From Metaruminococcus_A sp050943475 (GTDB taxonomy: Bacteria; Bacillota; Clostridia; Oscillospirales; Ruminococcaceae), in assembly GCA_050943475.1 (NCBI GenBank), contig JBMNPF010000014.1:1-54471 (forward strand): a stretch of DNA of 54,471 nt. Direction: 5' to 3'. Positions 50,216 to 54,471 of this stretch are shown here, piece after piece (within the stretch, counting starts at the first letter, position 1; each line of letters opens with the position of its first letter). The position numbers were made by a program, and so were the translations under genes. The notes under the pieces are model-generated. The model was not told the DNA's origin, did not search any database, and saw only the letters and a list, made by a program, of their open reading frames with translations.

Positions 50216-51078
50216 TTTTTTGCGATATCTCTGAACTGCTTATTTTGAACTTGGTTATTTCTTGGGGTATTGCCACGGCTTTGTCCCGTTCGGAACCGTC
50301 CTCCCCCTCCTCCACCCCCAAATCCGGTTGTGATAACATATCCGTTAGATTTAACCACACAAGAGACGTTGTCATCCTGCTGTGCTTCAGGGAACTGTAT
50401 GGCTTCCGCTTTATGGCAACGAGTATCCACATATCCGTAAAATATTTTCCTATTAGCCAGGTTGTTTGTTTGCGCATAATCAATTGTAATGATATTACCT
50501 TTCATCTCAGAAAACGGATCACAATAGCAGATAATCGCCTTTGGTTCAATACGGCGCAACATTTCATTGTAGCCCTGTAGAAAAAAATCCTTTTCTTTTT
50601 TCACGCCCAAGGTAGAAAGTGCAACAATAGATCCTTTTTCAATTCCATCAAAACAATACCAGTAACTTTGCGGTTTACCCCAATAAACTGTTGGTATCAC
50701 CGTCAATCCTTTTGACTGCAAGTATGCACCACACCAGCGAGAACGAAATATATTATAGATTTGCAAAGATATCGGCATTGTGTAGTAAGCGCTGAACTGT
50801 GGAGAAAGTACCCCTTTGTATTGACTCAATTTCGCAAGACGTGGTTCAGGATCGTTCCACATCACTTCAAATTTGTAGTCATCCAAAAAGAAGTGGACAA
50901 AGCTTTGCGCATGAACTTTGTCATTTGGTTTTGTTTGCTCGTAACCGATCAACTGAATGTCTTTGAAATCAATGTTTTGTCTGCGAATAATTGGCATTTC
51001 AAAGACCCCGTCACTCTTAAATTGATTCCTTAGAAACAACGGATTATTTCTAAACTCTTCGCTTGTCAAATTTTTCAC
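50212..51078 (-). CDS. DUF4417 protein, interrupted at a slippery A-run
   Basis: A 288-residue protein with a DUF4417 domain (about 15-225: SFVHFFLDDYKFEVMWNDPEP, GVLSPQFSAYYTMP, IYNIFRSRWCGAYLQSKGLTVIP). The domain is phage- and mobile-element-associated and of unknown function. A glycine-rich linker (GFGGGGGGGRF) leads to FRDIAKN and a stop. The true C-terminus lies in the -1 frame (50108-50215). The start is uncertain: GTG at 51078 has its AAAGG adjacent; TTG at 51069 has better spacing. The gene is AT-rich compared with its neighbours, suggesting transfer. Confidence 0.75.
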   Translation of the reverse strand: MKNLTSEEFRNNPLFLRNQFKSDGVFEMPIIRRQNIDFKDIQLIGYEQTKPNDKVHAQSFVHFFLDDYKFEVMWNDPEPRLAKLSQYKGVLSPQFSAYYTMPISLQIYNIFRSRWCGAYLQSKGLTVIPTVYWGKPQSYWYCFDGIEKGSIVALSTLGVKKEKDFFLQGYNEMLRRIEPKAIICYCDPFSEMKGNIITIDYAQTNNLANRKIFYGYVDTRCHKAEAIQFPEAQQDDNVSCVVKSNGYVITTGFGGGGGGGRFRTGQSRGNTPRNNQVQNKQFRDIAKN

Positions 51079-51201
51079 CCTTTCGGAATTTTAGTAGACA
51101 AAAAAATATGCCTCCATGTATTTTTCCGAAACGGTAAAAAGTTGTCCGTTTTTATGCAACCCTCTATTTTTTTCCAAATTATTTACAATTTAAATTCATA
51201 T

Positions 51202-51280
51202 TATAATGGAATTATAGTCATAACCATCCGCTAAGTTGAAGTGAAGTCGGTGAATTGAATAGACCCTAGAGGGGTCTTTT
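51202..51280 (+). ncRNA. Candidate short RNA with its own promoter and terminator
   Basis: TATAAT (51202-51207) with a weak TTATTT 17 bp upstream would start a transcript of about 65 nt, ending at the AGACCC/GGGTCT hairpin (51261-51277) and TTTT. No open frame of note. Speculative. Confidence 0.3.
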
Positions 51281-51343
51281 ACCGTCTGGCATTTAAAGAC
51301 ACATTAAGCATTTCGTCACTTGCATCATGTGCCTTACCATCCG

Positions 51344-51434
51344 TGAAATAAAATAAATCCACTCATGCCCGCAGGCATTTCACATGGCGAAGCCATATTT
51401 CACATTTCACAAATCCCGGAGGGATTTATTTCAT
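51344..51434. repeat. Hairpin-array repeat with terminal inverted repeats (MITE- or REP-like)
   Basis: TGAAATAAAATAAATCC at the left end and GGATTTATTTCA at the right are near-inverted ends. Between them are three hairpins, ATGCC/GGCAT (51365), ATGGC/GCCAT (51384) and AAATCCC/GGGATTT (51411), separated by repeated TTTCAC spacers. No coding frame. Confidence 0.65.
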
Positions 51435-51436
51435 TA

Positions 51437-51468
51437 AAAAAGCTCAACGCTTTTGCGTTGAGCTTTTT
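51437..51468. terminator. Terminator of the minus-strand tRNA-Val
   Basis: AAAAAGCTCAACGC (51437-51450) and GCGTTGAGCTTTTT (51455-51468) form a 14-bp stem with a TTTT loop. T-runs lie on both strands. Confidence 0.88.
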
Positions 51469-51469
51469 C

Positions 51470-51546
51470 TGGTAGAGACAGGGGGACTTGAACCCTCGAC
51501 CTCTCGCATGTGAAGCGAGCGCTCTAACCAGCTGAGCTATGCCTCC
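51470..51546 (-). tRNA. tRNA-Val (anticodon CAC)
   Basis: A 77-nt cloverleaf with encoded CCA. The anticodon loop TTCACAT in CTCGC/GCGAG gives CAC. Two acceptor pairs are G-T and the T stem has an A-C mismatch, somewhat unusual for a functional tRNA. Confidence 0.85.
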
Positions 51547-51620
51547 GTGAAATATTTTACTTCATTTTTCCAATTCAGTCAAGTGGTAATTACTATTTTT
51601 GGCTCTTTGTAAATTTTTGC

Positions 51621-51649
51621 TTGACTTTTTGCTTTGAATATGCGATAAT
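51621..51649 (+). promoter_or_regulatory. Promoter of tRNA-Leu
   Basis: TTGACT (51621-51626), 17-bp spacer and GATAAT (51644-51649), 23 bases before the tRNA. Confidence 0.8.
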
Positions 51650-51672
51650 AATCCACGGACAAATTAGTCTAT

Positions 51673-51759
51673 GCGGATATGGCGGAATCGGCAGACGCGC
51701 TAGATTCAGGTTCTAGTGGTAGCAATACCGTGTGTGTTCAAGTCACATTATCCGCACCA
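51673..51759 (+). tRNA. tRNA-Leu (anticodon CAG)
   Basis: An 87-nt class II tRNA with a long variable arm and encoded CCA. Acceptor GCGGATA; anticodon loop TTCAGGT flanked by CTAGA/TCTAG. Confidence 0.93.
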
Positions 51760-51801
51760 AATAAAACCCTTTTAGTAAGAAATTATTAAAAGGGTTTTAT
51801 T
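51760..51801. terminator. Terminator of tRNA-Leu
   Basis: AATAAAACCCTTTTA (51760-51774) and TAAAAGGGTTTTATT (51787-51801) form a 15-bp stem. Confidence 0.8.
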
Positions 51802-51960
51802 ATTTTCAAAGATTTGATATATTTCTGTCAGCACAGCAGATGTATGCGCCAAAGGTTTTATCTCAAAAGCCGAACGCTTAACTTGTTGCGAAATGAAATT
51901 TTGCAGAAACTGAGGATTTTTGACCAGTTTTTTGAAAATAGGCTCGAACAGATTTGCCAT
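51772..51960 (-). CDS. Doubtful small open frame
   Basis: A 62-codon frame with helical composition (LFEPIFKKLVKNPQFLQNFISQQ). It has no clear ribosome binding site, and its last codons lie in the tRNA-Leu terminator. It may be a degraded gene end or chance. Nothing else is visible in 51802-52024. Confidence 0.25.
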   Translation of the reverse strand: MANLFEPIFKKLVKNPQFLQNFISQQVKRSAFEIKPLAHTSAVLTEIYQIFENNKTLLIISY

Positions 51961-52024
51961 TCATTATTTGATTTTTAAAGCTGATACGCAATGGCTGCGG
52001 CGTAGTATTTGAAAGGAGAAAGAA

Positions 52025-53203
52025 ATGTATACGCTTTTGCTTGTACTTATTTATGTAGCTTTTATCAGCCTGGGGCTTCCCGATTCACTTCTTGGTTCCG
52101 GGTGGCCTGTAATGTATAGCGGTTTAGGCGTTCCCATTTCCTTTATGGGAATTGTTTCAATGGTTATTTCGGGCGGAACCATTATATCCAGCCTTTTGTC
52201 TGACAAATTGACAAGAAAATTTGGCACCCGGGGAGTAACCGTGGTCAGTGTTTTTCTTACGGCGATTGCATTGTTGGGCTTTTCCTATTCCAATCAATTC
52301 TGGATGCTTATTGTATTTGCAATTCCTTATGGACTTGGCGCCGGAGCGATTGACGCCGCGTTGAATAACTATATTGCACTTCATTATACCTCAAGGCATA
52401 TGAGTTGGCTCCACTGTTTTTGGGGCGTTGGAACAATTGTCAGCCCATTTGTCATGAGTTATGCTTTGGCCAATTCTACCTGGAATGTTGGCTACCGCAT
52501 TGTGGGATTTATCCAGATTGGCATCGGCTTGCTTCTCCTTATCACGCTGCCTGTTTGGAAAATCAACAAACAGCATATTGAAAGCGGAACCAAAAGCGTT
52601 GGATTGCTTGGAGCGTTGAAGATCAAGGGGGTTCCATTCCTTTTAACCGGCTTTTTCGCATATTGCGCCGCCGAAGCAACCACAATGTATTGGGCGAGCA
52701 CCTATCTGGTTGAAGTCAAAGGAATAACGGCAGAGCAGGCTGCGCGTTTTGCCTCTTTGTTTTATATAGGACTGACCGTTGGCAGGTTTCTCGGCGGTTT
52801 TGTTATGAATAAACTTGGCGACCGAAAAATGATCCTTCTTGGCACCGGCATTTTATCTTGCGGGATTATAGCATTATTGATTCCGACAGGGGAGTCGGTT
52901 GTGTCACTTGCTGGATTTATTCTGATCGGATTTGGCTGTGCGCCGATTTACCCCTGTATTATCCATTCCACGCCCAATAATTTCGGCGCGGAGAATTCCG
53001 GGGTGATTATCGGGATTCAAATGGCGAGCGCTTATGTCGGCTCAACCTTTATGCCGCCGTTGTTCGGATTTTTGGGGAACTGTATTGGCTTTGCCATTCT
53101 ACCTGTGTATCTCATCATTTTTGTTGTTTTGATGATCATCATGACCGAATGGACATTCCGGCTCACAGGGCGAAAAAAGATGGCAGAAGAAACGAACGAA
53201 TAA
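52025..53203 (+). CDS. MFS transporter
   Basis: A 392-residue, 12-helix major-facilitator protein. The loop 2-3 motif is DKLTRKFGTRG and the corresponding second-half motif is NKLGDRKM. The N-terminal GLPDSLLGSGWPVM and the Gly-rich helix 4 (IPYGLGAGAIDAALNNYIA) resemble the sugar-permease-like group found in Firmicutes. GAAAGGAG precedes the ATG. It is followed after 114 bases by a Gfo/Idh/MocA oxidoreductase, which suggests uptake and oxidation of a sugar or polyol. Confidence 0.92.
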   Translation: MYTLLLVLIYVAFISLGLPDSLLGSGWPVMYSGLGVPISFMGIVSMVISGGTIISSLLSDKLTRKFGTRGVTVVSVFLTAIALLGFSYSNQFWMLIVFAIPYGLGAGAIDAALNNYIALHYTSRHMSWLHCFWGVGTIVSPFVMSYALANSTWNVGYRIVGFIQIGIGLLLLITLPVWKINKQHIESGTKSVGLLGALKIKGVPFLLTGFFAYCAAEATTMYWASTYLVEVKGITAEQAARFASLFYIGLTVGRFLGGFVMNKLGDRKMILLGTGILSCGIIALLIPTGESVVSLAGFILIGFGCAPIYPCIIHSTPNNFGAENSGVIIGIQMASAYVGSTFMPPLFGFLGNCIGFAILPVYLIIFVVLMIIMTEWTFRLTGRKKMAEETNE

Positions 53204-53317
53204 TGCTGCAACGGCATTACCGTACAGGGCGGTTGCGTCGTATCCCTATGCGTTTTCCCTTCCAATATGGCAAACACGCTTGAACCAAAATATATCAATG
53301 AGGAAAGGCTGACGAAT

Positions 53318-54262
53318 ATGATTCGATTCGGAATTATGGGAGCGGGGAACATTGCGCGCAAGTTCGCTGACGCAGTTTCCAAGGTTGACGGCGCCGTTGT
53401 AATGGCTGTCGCAAGCAAGAGTACAGAGCGTGCAGAGACCTTCGCACAGCAAAACAGCATCCCCAGCTTTTACGGAAGCTATGAGGAAATGCTGAAACGG
53501 GACGACATCGACGCCGTTTATATTGCAACCACCATGAACTACCATTATGAAAACATCCTCGAATGCCTGAAGTGGAATAAGCACGTCCTCTGTGAAAAGT
53601 GTATGGTGCTCAATTACAGGGAGGCGGAGGAGGTTTTCGCTCTTGCGAAACAAAAGGGGCTCTTCCTGATGGAATGTATGTGGGTCCGGTTCTTGCCTAA
53701 AACGCAGAAGGTTAAGCAGTGGATCGCTGAAGGACGAATTGGCAAGCTCAAGCTTGCACAGGGGAACCTGGGTTTTAACGCCCCGTTTGACCCGAATTCC
53801 CGGATGTATAGCCCAGCGCTCGGCGGCGGTGCACTTTATGATCTCGGTGTTTACCTGATTGAAGTGCTCAGCTATTTCACCGACCAGAAACTGACAGGGA
53901 TTGAACCAACCGTTATCCGTGCCGCAACGGGAGTGGACGAAACGGTTAACCTAAATCTGCGGTACGGCGATTATCTGGTCAACGCCCAGTGTTCGATTGC
54001 CACCAAACTTCCGGAAAACGGGTACCTGTATGGGGAGGACGGCTACATCGCCTTGGAGTACCTCCACCTTGGAAATACGGTCAAGCTCTATGACAAAGAC
54101 CGGAAGCTGGTGGAGGAATTCGACCAGGGGAATGCCAATGGCTTTATCTACCAGGTGGAAGAGGCTGTCAGATGCATTGAAAGCGGAAAACTGGAAAGCG
54201 AAGTTGCCTCTCATCAAATGACGCTGGAATGCTGTAAGATTTTTGATAGATGTTTGAAGTAA
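53318..54262 (+). CDS. Gfo/Idh/MocA-family oxidoreductase
   Basis: A 314-residue NAD(P)-dependent dehydrogenase. The dinucleotide loop is GIMGAGNIARKFA (5-17); the catalytic EKCMVLN (Glu-Lys-x2) motif and the C-terminal GGGALYDLGVY are in place. Substrates in the family are sugars, inositols or dihydrodiols; this one resembles the trans-dihydrodiol-dehydrogenase-like branch. The ATG at 53318 is preferred, with AGGAAAGG upstream; an upstream in-frame ATG at 53267 has no site. It is probably co-transcribed with the MFS gene. Confidence 0.92.
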   Translation: MIRFGIMGAGNIARKFADAVSKVDGAVVMAVASKSTERAETFAQQNSIPSFYGSYEEMLKRDDIDAVYIATTMNYHYENILECLKWNKHVLCEKCMVLNYREAEEVFALAKQKGLFLMECMWVRFLPKTQKVKQWIAEGRIGKLKLAQGNLGFNAPFDPNSRMYSPALGGGALYDLGVYLIEVLSYFTDQKLTGIEPTVIRAATGVDETVNLNLRYGDYLVNAQCSIATKLPENGYLYGEDGYIALEYLHLGNTVKLYDKDRKLVEEFDQGNANGFIYQVEEAVRCIESGKLESEVASHQMTLECCKIFDRCLK

Positions 54263-54335
54263 TTTGTGGCAATTTTTATTGAAATAATCTTACTGAGTTT
54301 AATACAATGCCGTGGAATAATTAAAAAGTGTGCCT

Positions 54336-54370
54336 TTGCGGTGTAAAATCAGTCGTTGCGGTGTAAAATC
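54336..54370. repeat. Direct repeat TTGCGGTGTAAAATC, two copies at 20-bp spacing
   Basis: Identical 15-mers at 54336-54350 and 54356-54370. Spacing near two helical turns suggests a protein-binding site. Confidence 0.6.
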
Positions 54371-54401
54371 CGAAACGGATGTTTTTATATGCACAGAAAA
54401 G

Positions 54402-54440
54402 CTCCTCACCGCCGTAATGGTAGTGAGGAGTATCTTTTTT
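54402..54440. terminator. Bidirectional terminator
   Basis: CTCCTCAC (54402-54409) and GTGAGGAG (54423-54430) form an 8-bp stem. TCTTTTTT follows on the plus strand and CTTTTC on the minus. Confidence 0.75.
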
Positions 54441-54444
54441 ATCC

Positions 54445-54471
54445 TTATGCTTTAATTTCCTGCCCGTCCTT
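54445..54471 (-). CDS. C-terminal end of a gene outside the window
   Basis: Eight minus-strand codons (KDGQEIKA) reach a TAA at 54445-54447, close to the terminator at 54402-54440. Too short to identify. Confidence 0.35.
   Translation of the reverse strand, partial: KDGQEIKA

Overview
The window looks like a chromosomal segment of an anaerobic, low-to-mid-GC Gram-positive bacterium, most likely a gut Clostridia of the Oscillospiraceae/Ruminococcaceae type. The evidence is strong AAGGAGG-type ribosome binding sites with frequent TTG and GTG starts, sigma-A promoters with 17-bp spacers, a lon-ysxC pair, ECF vitamin transport, TPP and cobalamin riboswitches, and surface proteins ending in PxTGD-type tails. 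The assignment rests on gene content only.

Layout. 1-7.9 kb (mostly minus strand) is housekeeping: rRNA methyltransferase RlmD, a class A penicillin-binding protein, a CorC/HlyC membrane protein, Hsp33, a SAM methyltransferase and a TrpR-like YerC/YecD regulator. 8.0-12.4 kb (plus) is lon, ysxC/yihA and lysA, followed by a tRNA cluster (Val-Asp-Phe-Gly-Cys) holding a duplicated tRNA-Gly 3' end. 13.4-18.9 kb carries an acetyltransferase and a thiamin operon (thiD-thiC-thiM-thiE-HAD phosphatase) behind two tandem TPP riboswitches, each with its own terminator. 19.2-22.6 kb encodes a secreted, wall-anchored-looking metallophosphoesterase and a YibE/F membrane protein. 22.8-27.9 kb is a two-component system divergent from a three-gene ABC-2 transporter, with two candidate operators between them. 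28.0-28.4 kb is a non-coding tandem repeat with a period of about 199 bp. 28.6-37.8 kb (minus) holds a cytoplasmic GH10 enzyme, an AlkZ-related protein, a MarR-controlled heterodimeric ABC exporter and a TetM-like GTPase. CrcB/Fluc follows.

The most distinctive locus is 38.8-46.8 kb. A cobalamin riboswitch controls a wall-anchored beta-propeller protein, a DUF4430 (transcobalamin-like) lipoprotein, EcfT, a fused double EcfA ATPase, an ECF S component and a DUF71/COG2102 ATP-binding enzyme. Together they read as a surface-to-cytoplasm corrinoid capture, import and salvage system.

46.9-54.5 kb is more accessory: a secreted GH18 chitinase-like protein, an XRE regulator with a zinc ribbon, and an AT-rich insert. 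The insert contains a DUF4417 gene interrupted at an A-run slippery site, a small partner gene and a hairpin-rich repeat. Two tRNAs (Val, Leu), an MFS transporter and a Gfo/Idh/MocA oxidoreductase follow. All calls come from reading the sequence; no database search was run.
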